From positions 9,982,001-10,046,000 of the forward strand of contig NC_045130.1 of assembly GCF_007655135.1 (NCBI RefSeq): a stretch of DNA of 64,000 nt. The letters run 5' to 3'. The DNA is from Punica granatum. Taxonomy: Eukaryota; Streptophyta; Magnoliopsida; Myrtales; Lythraceae. The notes beneath the pieces were generated by a model, which did no database searches, had not been told where the DNA came from, and saw nothing but the letters and a program-made list of their open reading frames with translations. Positions 40,248 to 53,357 of this stretch are shown piece after piece. Within the stretch, counting starts at the first letter, position 1; every line of letters starts with the position of its first letter. Position numbers and translations under genes: made by a program.

Positions 40248-41375
40248 AATAAAATTAAATGCACTTTGTCACTCAATCTTTGAAGGAGTTTTAGATTTAC
40301 TTCCTGATCTTTAAATTTTTCCGGAGTCCTCCGATCTTAATGGAAACAGTAAGCAATATGATCCCTCAATCAAAATTCTGTCCAAAAGATGACGCATGCC
40401 ATTCGTATATCTTATTGAAAAGGATAAAATAGTTAATTGATTCCCTGAAACTAAAAGAAAAGGAGAAAAACAATTGGATTTGGGAAACATCAGCTACGGC
40501 CCACAAGCCTTGCTCAATCTGTTGACTGTAACCGAGGGTGAAAATTTCATTGATTCATCCTCAGTCGATATGTTTATGAACCCGGCGAGCTCATTGTAAT
40601 TTCCTTTCCGGAAAAATCGTTCCTTGCAATAAAATCACAAGGATGAATCAATCCGGCCATAATTAATGGCTCGCTATTCGCCTACAATGTGGTTGTGGGC
40701 TGATGCCCTTATTTGGTTCGGTCTTATATGATCATCCTTTCGATGCGTAGCGTAGCCAGGAAGGATTTCTCGAAATTTGATTCAATACTCGTATAAACAC
40801 GTGCATACACATATATTGCTTTCAAAGTAATTATACAGATTGATGTTTTCAGGATAAATGGATGGAGCTTTTCCCAACAATAGTCTCAGATTGCGAAAAC
40901 CATAGAAGGGATATATCATCTCCAATGCTAAGCAGTCACTGTGGTTCCTTGCAACTGCCAATTGGCTATGGAAGTCGGAAAGGGATTATAATTCTTTCCG
41001 GAGAAGATATGTCTCATCATCTGTTTGTCCCTCTCGCCGCAGATGCATGAAAAGTTGCAAGTTCTTTCCCGGGTATTGCCAGCCCGAGAAATTTTTCATC
41101 CTCTGTTAACGTCAGCAGATTGAACAAGGCAGCAGGTGGAGGAGGACCGTGCCCTAATTCCCAAATTCAATTGTTATCCTTTTTGTTTTAGTTGCGGGTA
41201 ATCAATTAACGATTTTATCCTTTTTAACATGACATATGGGTGGCATGTGCCATCTTTTAGTCGAAATTTGGTTAAGGGGACCGCTCGCTTATTTTCCAAT
41301 AAGGTTGAGGGAGACTTTGCAAGAATTTGAAAATAGGCATCAAAAGTTTGAGGCAAAGTGCATTTAGATAAAATT
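40248..41375. mobile_element. Mutator-like element with possible captured gene sequence
   Basis: Inverted repeats of about 190 bases bound this element (about 40257-41366). Both begin AAATGCACTTTG; shared inner phrases include AAAAGATG-C-CATGCCA and AAAAGGATAAAAT-GTTAATTG. Flanks AATAAAATT (40248-40256) and GATAAAATT (41367-41375) make an 8-of-9 target duplication. The interior (about 40450-41190) is less AT-rich than its surroundings. It includes an ORF fragment at 40855-41050 reading KWMELFPTIVSD, which resembles the START domain of HD-ZIP IV proteins, later followed by LSGEDMSHHLFVPL. That would make it a Pack-MULE, but the protein match is from memory of a short motif. Confidence 0.5.
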
Positions 41376-42569
41376 TTAATATTTTCTAATGTCAGTTGTT
41401 AATTTGAATGGGAAAAGCAATAATAGGGGACAATTTTCCTTATGGAATAGTTGAGGAAGCAAATGTTCCAAAAAAGTAATCTAGGGGAAAAGCTCCCCGA
41501 CTTTACAGTTTAATGGGCAACAAAGTAATTTTACATTTTAAAAATAAAATGGGATAAATCACTAGACGGTCCCTACAGCTATGGTGGTGGTGACAATTTA
41601 ATCCCAATGTTCCACTTTGCTACTTGTTCACAATAAGAAATCACAACTAAACTTCATTTTATCGGGATAATATCCCTCTCATATTGATTTATGAGGCAAT
41701 ATCGCCGGAGCTCATGTACAGAAATAATATTTTATCTACCGCCCGTCTCGAGTTTGGAACCTCATCTTAAGACTGAAAAGCTATTTCGAGAATTGATCTA
41801 GAGTGAGGAAGTTGAGCAACTTGATAACGTCAAGTCTAATCATATCAAATCTTGCCTTATGAATGCGTTGAAATGGAGCAGACCAGCATTGTGCTTGACC
41901 AAGATGAGGCTACCTAGATCTTTACTGAGATAAGAGACCTCAAGTCGCTTCAAGGAGGTCGAATCCGAGTTCGTTGTAGCTTTGAGTCTCTTGCATAGAG
42001 TTAGGATTGGAAATCGAGATAATAGGAAACAAAGGTATAAGATTTTATCGCAAAATATGTGAGAGTCTTATGCCACTATACTGATCCTTTTTGAATATAT
42101 ATAACAATAAATAAATTTTATTTGATGTGGGAAAATATGCAGATACTAAATTAATTACCAGATAAAATTCTTCATAAAAGAAAAAGATGAAGTTTAGGGA
42201 TAAACCCAGGATCCCCATAGTTTAGGGGGCGAATTGGCAATTATCGTACCTGCCCTCCCTCTGCTGTTTTTCATTGAATCTCGTGATTCTCATCGAAACC
42301 ATACACTCACCAAACTTCCTACCTGCCCATTGATCTTGCTAAATCTATATATATATATATATATATACACGTCAACCCAAAAAAGAAAGATCGATATACA
42401 TATACAATATATAAAAGCCGGGAAAATGATTTTGAAAATTGCCGTATAGGATAAACCCAACCTCCGTGGAATGACTTTTCCATCATTTTTTTACTCTTCT
42501 ATCAGTTTTAACAATCAAGGAAAATGTAACAGATAGTAGAATATTATGGTGTCACATCATTAAAGGGTT
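41376..42569. other. Intergenic
   Basis: No gene is recognised. An AT microsatellite lies at about 42345-42366. The ORF at 42234-42449 spans it and is not supported. Confidence 0.35.
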
Positions 42570-42808
42570 TTAGGTGGTGTTTGGTTTCATAGTAGGATTT
42601 TAAAATTGTGATTTTGATTTTGATTTTGAGTGGTATAAATGGGGTCCACCCTTTGACTTTGTAAGAGTTATGTTGTTTTGTTGTGGAAAAAAGTAATATA
42701 AATGGGACCCACTCTTTGACTTTGTATGAGTTATTTTGTTTTGTAGTGGGTAGAATTAAGTTAGAATTGTGATTCTAAAATATAACTCTGAAACCAAACA
42801 TAGCCTTA
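42570..42808. mobile_element. Tourist-type MITE with TTA target duplication
   Basis: The element is 42573-42805 (233 bases). The left end is GGTGGTGTTTGGTTTCA; the reverse complement of the right end is GGCTATGTTTGGTTTCA. TTA flanks both sides (42570-42572 and 42806-42808). Size, ends and TTA duplication fit PIF/Harbinger-related Tourist MITEs. Inside, the phrase AAATGGGxCCACxCTTTGACTTTGTA occurs twice. Confidence 0.75.
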
Positions 42809-42980
42809 AGAATTCACTTTTTTTTTAATAGAGACTCATAAATCTAATATAATGAGAGTTCGTCTCTCTAACATACTTTATTTTGGGGAATTTAATTCCA
42901 AATCATTAATTTTTGTGAATTTTTTGAATTATTTTTTCATTATTCATATGAGTTTTAGAATATAAAAGATAATTTGAAAG

Positions 42981-43011
<31 letters not shown>

Positions 43012-43578
43012 CGGCGTGTTATCCTCATTTTCATCTTCATCTGATTCGATTTCTTAATTTAGGGTTGAACGATAGAAGACATATATATAGAGAAGAAGAG
43101 CCGTTTTCATGTAAAACATTAGTCAGATTTACTGATTACTGTGACTCCCAATTGATTTACATAAGGAATCATGATCAATATTATGGTATACCAATTACAT
43201 TAACGGTGGAGTGGTATTTTAACGCTGAGACATTCTATAGAATCGATCATTTAATATCTATCATTTAATTATATCTCACTTTGTTATGATATTATTATTG
43301 TCGTTAAACGCGCGTGTACTGCTTGACTCAACCATATAATTTCCTTAGTTTTAAACAAATATATGTTGATTATATTCAATCCTGATATTACAAAATTGAT
43401 CGCCTCACGAATTATTGAATTCAAATTCGAGTAATTAGTGATAGCTATTGCTTCTCATGGGCACGGATCCTGTGAGGTCATGAAATATCTATTCTTGGCC
43501 ATAGAAAGGACCCCCTGCATTCCGTGATGCCATGTTTTATTTGTCCGCCAATCATCATTTGGCTATTATTGCTATTAT
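42809..43578. other. Intergenic
   Basis: AT-rich DNA with an AT microsatellite at about 42982-43007. The ORF at 43065-43268 has no known motif. Nothing else is supported. Confidence 0.35.
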
Positions 43579-44050
43579 AACTATAATGATTAATTATCTA
43601 AAAAACACGATCTTTGTACTTTTTTTTTAAATATAGCATGACTTTTGAACAATAGAACAAAAAAGCACGACCTTCGTATTTTTTTTCTAAATATAGCATG
43701 ATCTTTAGAGAGTAGCACAGAAAAGCACGACTTCCGCACTTTTTCCTAAATATAGTACGGTCTTTAAAAAATAGCACAGAAAAGTACGACGTTCAGGCAT
43801 GATCATCGTTTTTAACGTGATAGAATTGCAGCTAAACCTGAAGGTCATGCATTTCTGTGTTTTTTAAAGTTTTGATATATTTTGAATAAAGTACAAAAAT
43901 CGTGCCTTTCTGTATTACTCTTAAAAAATCGTGTTATATTTTGGACAAAATGCAAAAACGTATGTTTTGATACTTTTTTTAATGGTCGTATTATATTTAG
44001 AAAAAAATATAAATGTCGTATTTTTCTAGGTGATTAACCCTAACTATAAT
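43579..44050. mobile_element. Foldback/Mutator-like MITE built of tandem units
   Basis: The element spans 43588-44041 (454 bases). AACTATAAT flanks it exactly on both sides (43579-43587 and 44042-44050), a perfect 9-base target duplication. The left half has about three 60-base units with the phrase AAATATAGCATGA-CTTT...AGCACA-AAAAGCACGAC. The right half carries the same units in reverse complement, so nearly the whole element can fold into one hairpin centred near 43825. No ORF is present. Confidence 0.75.
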
Positions 44051-46146
44051 CATCATAACTATTATTAGAAGAGCCTTTTTAAGGATTTATATTGTCTCCC
44101 ATAGAGAACATGTTTTCAGTGTTGGAATCTGTTCTTTAGGGGAAATGAGATGGAATCGAATTTGGAGCCCGGGAAGACAAATTTGAAAGACAACCGAAGA
44201 AGACGATGTCAGTTCTGAACTTAGAGTCGAAGGAGACGATAAATACAATCTTTGATAATGAACAACTATTTCGAGGCAGGAAAAATATATTCTAAAAAGA
44301 GTAATTCGCCTCCATACAAAATTACTAGAAGATTTAAGTAAGTCTAGCGAAGTCTTGTTGTATTGTAGGATATTAACAAACTCCTAAAACACTGTGACTC
44401 TCTCACTCAAATTTTTGAAAATGTTTCAAATGAAATCAACTAATGATTTAGGCATGAGTCCTTTATTTATTTGTGTAATTTAATTAGCACAAACGAAGAG
44501 TTTCTCGCATGTTCCCCTTCAAATTGGACGCGTCTTTTTTGTTAACTCACGAAGGAACATTTTTCAATATTTCAACATTTTTGGAATTAATCGACGCCAT
44601 GAATTCTCGCTGCCAAGCAACCATATGGAATTCTTTGATTCGAACAAGTCACATTAATAATTTGAACTATTCCTCTGAACGTGACGTTCAATCCCATTTA
44701 CATCCGAAATCTTTGACTTCGTCCAAATGCATGTGAATACACCAAGTAATTCATTATACAAATTCAATGAATTTGCAATCTAATTTTTCAATATTCTGTA
44801 ACTGGACTCTCGTTTACACAAATAAACCATATATCTTATGTCACTGGTTAATGCTTTTGCAGTATAAGTATTCCATTTTCATTATTTATTATCAATACTT
44901 CATTTAGTGAGATTAATTCACCAACCGTGAGAAAATAGTTTATACTATGGAATTTGCTTGAATATTAGACATGGTTTGGCCAGTCATTCAAGTTGAAGTT
45001 TGAGACGATATACATTGTACGGTGTTTACAACTCGAACATAAATTGGGTACCTCCAAGTCCAGTTGGTCAAATTAACTAATTACTGTAAAAATCTTGGGT
45101 AAGTAAACGAATTATAAACGCATCAAGCAAACGGAAGCAAATTACCATCGGCCTTAGCCTGTATGCTTTTTATTTTGTCAATCAATGAAAAATCAAGTAT
45201 AGGGATAGGTATTTTAAGTTTGGTTCTTTCGATAATAAAAAATATAGAAAATTTTCGTTCGTGCCATCAGAAATTTTAACATAAACTTTATGAATTAACT
45301 CTCAGTTTATAGAAACAATCTTGTATGCAACAATATAACCATGTAGCCTACACTACTTTTTCCTACTTTAACGGCTCTTTAGAATTTTTTTTTTTTATGA
45401 TGAGGGTGACTGGATTTTGTCCGATCAATCTCATGGTCCACCTAAATACCATACAAACTCATGACACAGGTAAGTCTGATCACAGGCGGTACAAATGGTC
45501 CAATAAAGAGTATTCTCTCACATGGCTTTCATGACGTGATTTGATCCTAAAACTTTCCCTTGACAGTTACACCCTTTAATCACCAGACCAACACTATTAG
45601 GTTCACTTTTTTTTTTCTCATTTATTCTTTTAATATTTTTCCTATTTCTATAATATATAAGACAGGGCTTTTGGGGATCCCTTTTCAGAATTTTAATTTG
45701 CAATAAATGCATATGAAATGGAATGTCTATTTCTTCGCTTTTTTGCCAATAAATCATAATTCTCGTGGAAGAAAGCAAGATATGTGAGATTACAGTTACA
45801 GCCAATACATATGATTCGATTAATTTCTGAATATTCTCCTCACGTTTAATTTGATATTCAATTTCATTATTTTTTTCAATTTTATCCTATGTGTTTCGAT
45901 AAACATTTTATTTTGTCCGAAGTGCAATTAAATTTCGCTTATATAATTGTTAACTTGATGTCACATATAAAATTCTTTGCTCATATATATATATATATGA
46001 TATTTTTAAAATTTCTTTGGTTTAAATTTAATAAAAGAACTTCAAAAATTATTAAGAGAAAATGACAGAGCAATCAAGAGAAGGGGTTTCTCCTTTGGGA
46101 CGATGGTGGCCATCGTTGAGCTGCCACTACCCCTTCTCCATCTCTC

Positions 46147-46182
<36 letters not shown>

Positions 46183-46790
46183 TTAACTTATTTTATTATT
46201 TAATTTTTGAAAATTAAAATAAATAAGTCTTTTAAGATAACACACATGAAAAAAATGTATTCAATTACAAAATTGAATAAACGACCAAATAGTACGTTTA
46301 TCATAACGTAAAGGATACTAAACCAAAAAAATTGAAACGAATGAAATCCAATATCAAGCCAAATGCAAAGGACCAAATATGAACTTAATCCCTTAGATTT
46401 ACATTTTTATTATAATATATCTAATATATTATATAACAGTAATCTCATTATACTAAAATTTATCATCTGCATGAATAATTAACAATATATTGCAAGTGTA
46501 ACTTAATTTTCTTATGGTCCAATTTATATTTCATTACCTCTTCTTACAAGGAAGGCCTACTAGAGATAGGAGCAGGAAATGAAGGAGTCCGATAAATCTG
46601 ATCGATGAGAATTGAAAATATTGTGATACCAAATTGATGGCGAAGACGAATAATGTTGCTTCTACAATATTGTTGGGGGTAAATGTAACAAGTTCGCAAT
46701 TTTGAGGGGAAGTTTCAGAAATAGTTGGAACTTCTGGGGTAACTATTGAAATCTTACCAAAATTTAGGACGGCGGACGTCGTCTACCCGT
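44051..46790. other. Intergenic, AT-rich
   Basis: No convincing gene is seen. AT microsatellites lie at about 45984-45999 and 46150-46178. The ORFs at 44509-44736, 45325-45534 and 45518-45805 show no motif and are not called. Confidence 0.35.
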
Positions 46791-49029
46791 CGTGGGCGTG
46801 CGTTCATTTCGTTCTGTCAGAGCTCCGACGGAATTAGGGTTTTCTCCGGTGCAAAATCTTCGCAATCCGAAGGTGAAATCGAGGAGGTCAACGATCAATC
46901 CTTTGGTGCATAACTTCTATCGGTGACGGCCATCAGAAAATGGTAGTCTTTTCGATTTTCCTGTTTTTCGCCGCTTTTGGGAATTTGATGGTGTCGAGAG
47001 AGCGCAATCGCAGTGACAAAGTTCCCTGCTTTAGTTTTTTTCTCCATTATCTTTCTTCTGGGTAGGGTTTATGCATGATCAAGATTAATACTTCTGTGAT
47101 GTGTTCGCTGTTATACTCTCCCTATGATTCATTAGCAACTGGAGAATTCGGTGATGTACCCTGTCTGTAATCTAAACTGGATTAACCGCTTTCGAATAGT
47201 TCGACCTCGGTATATAGACAAATAAGAACATGTTTTTTGTAAGGGAGCTTAATTTGACCTGTCTGCGCATTGTTTGTTCCATCCTGTCACGAGAGTATTA
47301 TGATCTGTTGTGTCGTCTTTAGAAAAGGATGAGGAACATTCTTCATCTTTTTTGGTAATGAGGTAAAAATGATATTGCGTTGTTGAGATATAGGGAAGAA
47401 ATTTATGAGGTTGGAGGTGGACAGTGCCATTGGCTTTTTTTTTTTTTTTTTTATGCATTGTTTGTTTAAAGGAATGCTCGAGTAAATTTAGTTGCTGATT
47501 TAGCTTGATGTTTGTCGGTTGAGCTATGGCTCATTAATTTCATAATGGGTGCAGATGGATCTGGAAACAGAGAATCGGATAGCTGCCATTCTAATGAAAG
47601 AAGCGGCTGAATTGCGACGGCAAGCTGAGCAGGAAGGAGTTCTTTCTTATCTTCAGCAGCCCACTGTACGGGGTCGGCCAAATTCCCGGTTTCTCACTGC
47701 AACAGTTCTTGGGGTACAGCAAGGTTTGTTCTTGTCGCTTGCTTTCTTGGGGCATGCTTATTTCTATGTTCTTTTTGTGACACAGTTGCTGATAAATGAT
47801 TAGTATTTTCATTTAAGTTATTGTTTTCTCTACTTCTGGTAATGTTTTATTTAGTGTGCTCTATTTAAGTCGAATTTCTTTGTGTTCTATATGCTTGATC
47901 AGCTTTAAATTGCTTTACTTTCTTCATGACAGCAAATAAAGCAGTGGAAGTGAATGAGATGTGGCGAGTCCGTCAAAAGGAGCTGGAGCTTGATAATCGG
48001 CTTAAAGGACGATCCAGGGATGACAGTAGAAATGGCAGGATCCACCACAAGGATACTGTCTCAACCTCTAGAAGTGTGACCAAGAGGCTATCAGTCAGTG
48101 ATGACGCTGGTGGTGCTACATGTTCTTCTCGTACAAGTGTACACGAGGCAATTGAAGCAAATGTAGATGCAGGCTTAAAGGATGAAGAGGTTGAGGAGTT
48201 CCTGCACTCAAGGTCATAAAGCATTCGCATCTCTTATGGCCACTTTTAATTATTTTTTCCTGGTTCTTCCTGTGGCATGTCTGTGATTCTCAGAATAAGC
48301 TTTAGAAACACTTTTTTTTTAATGTGTCTGGCACTGCATAATTTGCTAAATAAAAATTCTACAAAATGAAACAATTTTAAGAAGCTCGTATTTGTTTATA
48401 TAGCTTACAGCATGAAACATGCTGCATTGATTATATGACCTGCCCTTGCTTATTAAAGCTAAATCAGGAGGACAACTGACAAATATCCCTCTGATGTTTC
48501 ACCAAAACTGCTCTGGTTCTCCAGAAACAATTTCTAAGGTACTTTATTTAAAAAGTGCCAGTACCGGACAGCAGTTGCTGTTTTCTGCCAGCTTATAAAC
48601 ATAAAATTTTGAGAAAGCTTAGATATTGTTTGAGTTTCCATGAGATCGGCACCTAAATCCTGTCAATTTCTTTGGTGATGCAGGGTTAAACGAGGAAGAG
48701 GTTCAATAGGTTCGAGAATGGATGAAACCGGCCCTTTTCTCCCCTCCAGAGAGGATGCAGAGGAGAAGATCTCATTAAACCCTGATGCTTGGGCCCAGCG
48801 AGTCGTGCATGGTCCAAAGAGGCCACTTGAGCTCAAGTCCTACGAATCCTCCGAAGAAGAGACATCCAAAGACAGGCAGAAGAAGGCAAAGAAAGATCGC
48901 TCGGAGAGCTCTAAGAAGAAGCACTCTCATAAGCACAGATCAAAAGAGAAGTCTAAGGATCGAAAGAAGGAGGAGAAGAAATCTAGAGGCGAAAGGAAGA
49001 AGAAAGACGGAAAAAGACGCAGAGAGTAG
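46791..49029 (+). CDS. Lys/Arg-rich nuclear-type protein, conserved in plants
   Basis: Coding exons are 47555-47723, 47933-48212 and 48684-49029, giving 264 residues. The start ATG (47555) lies immediately after an acceptor (GGGTGCAG), so a 5' UTR exon is expected upstream; a likely one is around 46835-46940, which would leave an intron of about 0.6 kb. The N-terminus (ETENRIAAILMKEAAELRRQ, then RGRPNSRFLTATVLGVQQAN) is well ordered and likely helical. The middle is Ser/Arg-rich. The C-terminal about 75 residues are almost wholly Lys, Arg, Ser and Glu with several nuclear localisation-like clusters (KKKHSHKHRSKEKSKDRKK). Similar plant proteins are often annotated as stress response NST1-like. 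A nuclear or RNA-associated role is only inferred from composition. The feature includes the probable leader. Confidence 0.75.
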
Positions 49030-49560
49030 ATCTTTTGCATTGTTGTTCATACACCAGCACTAGATGAGTTGTTTCCAGTAACTTGCTGTAGTTCGGGCTT
49101 ATGTATAATGAAAATAGTTTTCCATGAGAATTGAAATTTGAGGGTTATGAGACTTTTTCAAGAAGTCGAGATTTAAAGCTACAAATTATCCCCGAAGTCT
49201 GGAACAAACACCTGCCTGGATCTATCTTTGCTTCTTGTCCAGTGACTCCTATAATGTTTGGAACTGCTCGTTGCTTCATATTCTTTTAGCGGTCCCTGAA
49301 GGTTGACCCAATGTGGATCGTTCCCCTTAGATGTTGTCATTCTGTCTCAGGCATCCTGAACCATTGCTGAGCAAAATGCTCAAAGGTGCACTCAAGGTGG
49401 GAGCTTTCTCTCGAATGGATGACTCGACCAGGCCAGCAATGCTGCTAATAATGAACGTGCACTTGAATTTGCATTCTCTCATTTTATTAAATATCAAAGT
49501 CGTTATGTAATCGTCGAGATCATCTGTCGGCAACAGCATACGAGCCGAGTGGTCCTTATT
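49030..49560. other. 3' UTR and spacer
   Basis: It follows the stop codon of the Lys/Arg-rich protein gene. The minus-strand ORFs here are not supported. Confidence 0.4.
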
Positions 49561-50857
49561 TCTTCTCTTTTTCTGATAGGTGGAGCGGTGAAATGAACTT
49601 CGATCTTCCGGTCATTTATGGAGGAGAAGAGAAAACTGTTTTCCGCAGCACTCACAATTTGGAAACCTGGAAATGGACCCGACACAGAACGGACCGGAGC
49701 CGGAGACTGTTCAGTCCCGCGTCAAAGCTCATTACCCGACTGAACAGTCAACCCCCCTTCAGAGTCAGACCCTTCTCCCTCTTCCCTCAGTCTTCGAGAA
49801 CCAGAAAGAGAATCTTTTTACTCCCACGGTGTTTCGCTCTGCCCCTCGCATAAAAAAAGTGAAGCTTTCTCTTTCTGTAACCATTTCCCGCAGGTAAAAC
49901 CTCTCCCCTCTCCTCTCTCTCCTCTGTGAGAGCTGAAGACCGAGTGTAAGCCCAGTCCCAGATCTAGAGATCCTGCTTCAGATCCCTTGTCGGGTACTCC
50001 ATTCTCCCTTCTGAATTCTGGTTTCTGATGTCCTGAGTCCCCCAGCGTCTCTTCTTCTTTCTGGGTCTTCTTAGCAATCGCGAATGCTTCATCTGTCAGC
50101 TCGGTTTTGCTGGTTTTTGGTTGTGGGGCTGTTGGAGTTTGTCCTATGGCGTGTGTTTCAGTTACCATAAATCAAGCGGGTGTCGTAATCTTTGTTAAGG
50201 GTCACCAGCTTTGTTGTCGGTCAGATTCTTGGGCTAGATAGTTCTGTACTTAGAAGTTCCTCTCCATTTCAAGGCTGTGGAAACTCATTATATGCTGGGG
50301 AGCGAGTAAAAGCTGTTCCTTTCCAGAGCCAGTTTGCCGTTCTCTTGATGCTGTCAAATTGTTTGCTCATACGCTTCTCAAGACTCTGTACTTGATGAAT
50401 TGGATATATAGGCTATTGTCTTTGCTCCATATGCATCTAAAATGGCCAGTTTTAGAAGCAAATTCGCTCAAGGTTAGTGAAACTTGGAAAAGGTTACTGA
50501 GATCTGATGGGATTAACTGGGACTTTTATAGGAGTTTGGAGGATGTTAGGATTCTGCCGCAATTCGTAAGGCCTCATGTATTTGCTTGTCAATGATCATT
50601 GCAAGTAATATCGGGAGAGTGAGAATGAGCTCGATAGATTTGTTTCTGTCTGGGATGACTTTTGAACTGCTGATGATTATTACTTTGAATATCCTGTACA
50701 ATTATTGGGCTCGGAAGAAATCTCAGTTGGAGAGACCTTTTGTTTCCTTTTCCCTTTACTTTTTTCTCTAATTCAGAGACTCCATGAGAAACATTTGCAT
50801 CGAATTTAAGATTTTCCAGGTGTTGCGATTTGTAGGCTTGGCCCCCATCTTCTAAAC
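49561..50857 (+). other. Probable promoter, 5' UTR and leader intron of the CGR gene
   Basis: CT-rich sequence at 49730-49930 resembles a plant 5' UTR, and GTAAAACC at 49893 could be a donor. The ORFs here do not match any family, and the ones on opposite strands are mutually exclusive. The coding sequence starts at 50858, so a long leader with an intron is the simplest explanation. Confidence 0.35.
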
Positions 50858-53357
50858 ATGTCAAGGAGGCCAGCAAGTCTAGCTCGTCGCTTTGCTGATG
50901 GTGGAAGTATCCCGTTCGTGGGCTCAGTGCAGTCCAAAACACGCTCGTCGCCTCTGTTATCTATAGGGCTTCTAGTCGTGGTATGTGAGGGCAATTATTA
51001 CAGGATCTGTTGCTTGTATTTATGTTCTTGATTTATCATCTTCTATTAAAATTTTAAACTTATTGATGGCTGGATGATATGAATATATGAAAAATCTACT
51101 CTTTTTTTTTTTTTAATCTTGATTGTGGCTTGTTGTCAATAAAATCACTTTCAAATGGATTTCTCTGACTAACTTTAAACGTCTCTTTTGTTTTCTTCCT
51201 TCCTGATACTTGCAGGGTGCGATACTTCTTGTTGGCTATTTGTATAGTAATTCAGGTTGGCTTTCTGCCCATCAACATTATAATTTTTGTTGAATGCACC
51301 TCTCACTCCTCTTTCTATCCTTAGTTTCTCTTGCTTTATCCTTTTTAGTACTTATAATATTATAGGAGAAAGATCTGTTGGTGAAGCCCATACACTATGA
51401 GCTTGCACGTCAATCTATTCTACAAAGAAAAGAGTTAAAGAGTCCCCAGTTCTTATTTTAATACTAGTAGTTTAATAGGATTTCAAGTTGAGGGTATAAA
51501 CAGAAAAAGATCCATATGTTGTCTGTATCAAGTTCTCTATAAATCTGGCTTCTTTTGTTAAGTTGCCTGTGATCTACTTACGTGTTCTTTTTAACAGGTG
51601 GATCAAGCAGCTATAGAGAGGCTGTGAGTAAAATTGAAGGTAGACATACGATACTATTGTGCTCAATACGATCCTATTTTTTATTTTTTATCCCTTTTTA
51701 TAGTTGATTCAATCTTCAACCTCCTTTTTTTTCCTACCACAATCAATTTTTTTGTGGATAATAAGTTATAGTCCAATAAATACGCTGTTACTTTATGTAG
51801 CTGGCCTCTTCTGCTGCTCTTCTGATTAATTATTTCCCTGATAGCTTCATAAAACTAAATGGACATACTTGGATGCTGATAGTTACCCGAATCTGTGATC
51901 ACATCATTTATCATACTAAAATGTTTATGACATCCGAGAGCCTCATTTTCAAAAAATCAAATATGAATATGCAGGTAGTGTATCGTGCACATTAGAACTG
52001 CAACGAGCAATACCGGTTTTGAAGAAAGCATACGGAGACAGTATGCTTAAAGTCTTGCATGTGGGCCCTGACACCTGCTCCGTCGTATCCCAATTGTTGA
52101 AAGAAGAAGACACCGAGGCTTGGGGTGTGGAACCCTATGACTTGGATGATGCCGATACCACATGCAAAAGCCTTGTGCGCAAAGGCATGGTAAGAGTGGC
52201 GGACATCAAATTCCCTCTTCCTTATCGGGCGAAATCCTTCTCTCTCGTCATTGTATCGGATGCCTTGGACTACTTGTCCCCTAGGTACCTAAACAAGACC
52301 CTCCCTGAACTGGCAAGGGTCTCTTCCAATGGCGTCGTTGTCTTTGCAGGTATAGTTTCAATATCCCTTTCATTTGCAGCTTCCTCTTAATTACTGTCTT
52401 TGGGATGAAGATGAAACATAAGTAGAGAGGATAAGTGAATGGGAAGAGGGTCTTACTCAAACTCGAAAGCACGGTAGCCAGATGAATGGTGCATGGATGA
52501 TTTCTGTGGGCACATTTTCCCAGTACTTTATTGAAAGTGTTTCTATTGGACTATGTTGTGCTATTGCCTCATTAGTTTAGTGGCAAACCATTCATTTCTT
52601 CTTTGGAATTCTTACTTCAATTCAATCTCTAGTATCCTTCCTTGGTTCTAGGAAAAGGCGTTGATAGATCACGATGTTTAATAGGATTCGTGAAGTTGAC
52701 CCAACTAGCGGTAAAAAAATGGGCGATGGTGGTGCTGTTGAGCTTTAACATCTTCTGACTGTTTTGTCGACACGAATTTTTCTTTTTTGAGAGGCTGTGA
52801 TGAAATTTGTAGGGAATATTATCAATTCTTTCAAGCAACATCCTCTGACAGTTTTACCTATGCTTGTAGGGTATCCTGGTCAGCAAAGAGCTAAGGTTGC
52901 AGAGCTATCCAAATTCGGTCGCCCAGTAAGTAAATCGTGGTCCCTTATTTATTTAATCATCACATAACGAAATTTTACTTGTTGCCCATATTTTATGGTT
53001 CTCGGGTAAAAATGGAGGATGTTATGAAACAGTAAATATTTCTCAAAATGAGTGCCTTGTTTGAAAAAGATTCGATGGTCGACAATGAAGGCCAAAGAGA
53101 ATGCGAGCACAACAAAAATATCTCCTAGTTCTGGGTTGTTCCTTGTTCGGTTGATGAATCGTTAGCTTTTGACTGAGAACAATGATTCATGAACTTCTTG
53201 GAAGGCCAAATTGCGGAGCTCCTCCTGGTGGATACGGTACTTCTTCCAAACAAAGATAGAAGAGAATGAAGCGGCGGCGAAGAAGTTCGAGCAGGCCGCG
53301 ACGAAGAGGTCGTACAAGCCAGCCTGTCAGGTCTTCCACCTCAAGTCCTTCCCATGA
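50858..53357 (+). CDS. CGR2/CGR3-like Golgi pectin methyltransferase
   Basis: CGR2 and CGR3 methylesterify homogalacturonan in the Golgi of Arabidopsis. Six exons fit: 50858-50980, 51216-51255, 51598-51639, 51975-52349, 52870-52925 and 53205-53357, giving 262 residues. It is a type II membrane protein: a short basic cytosolic end (MSRRPASLARRF), one transmembrane segment at about residues 33-52 (LLSIGLLVVGAILLVGYLY), a short stem, then a lumenal methyltransferase-like domain. The glycine-motif region is KVLHVGPDTCSVV, followed by EAWGVEPYDLDDAD and VADIKFPLPYRAKSFSLV. The end has FGRPAKLRSSSWWIRY and KPACQVFHLK. The two tiny exons (40 and 42 bases) encode the second half of the membrane segment and the stem. 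All splice sites are canonical. Confidence 0.92.

Noticed and set aside
49593..50168. Overlapping ORFs on both strands before the CGR gene
   Set aside because: They are mutually exclusive, lack motifs and fit a CT-rich leader better.
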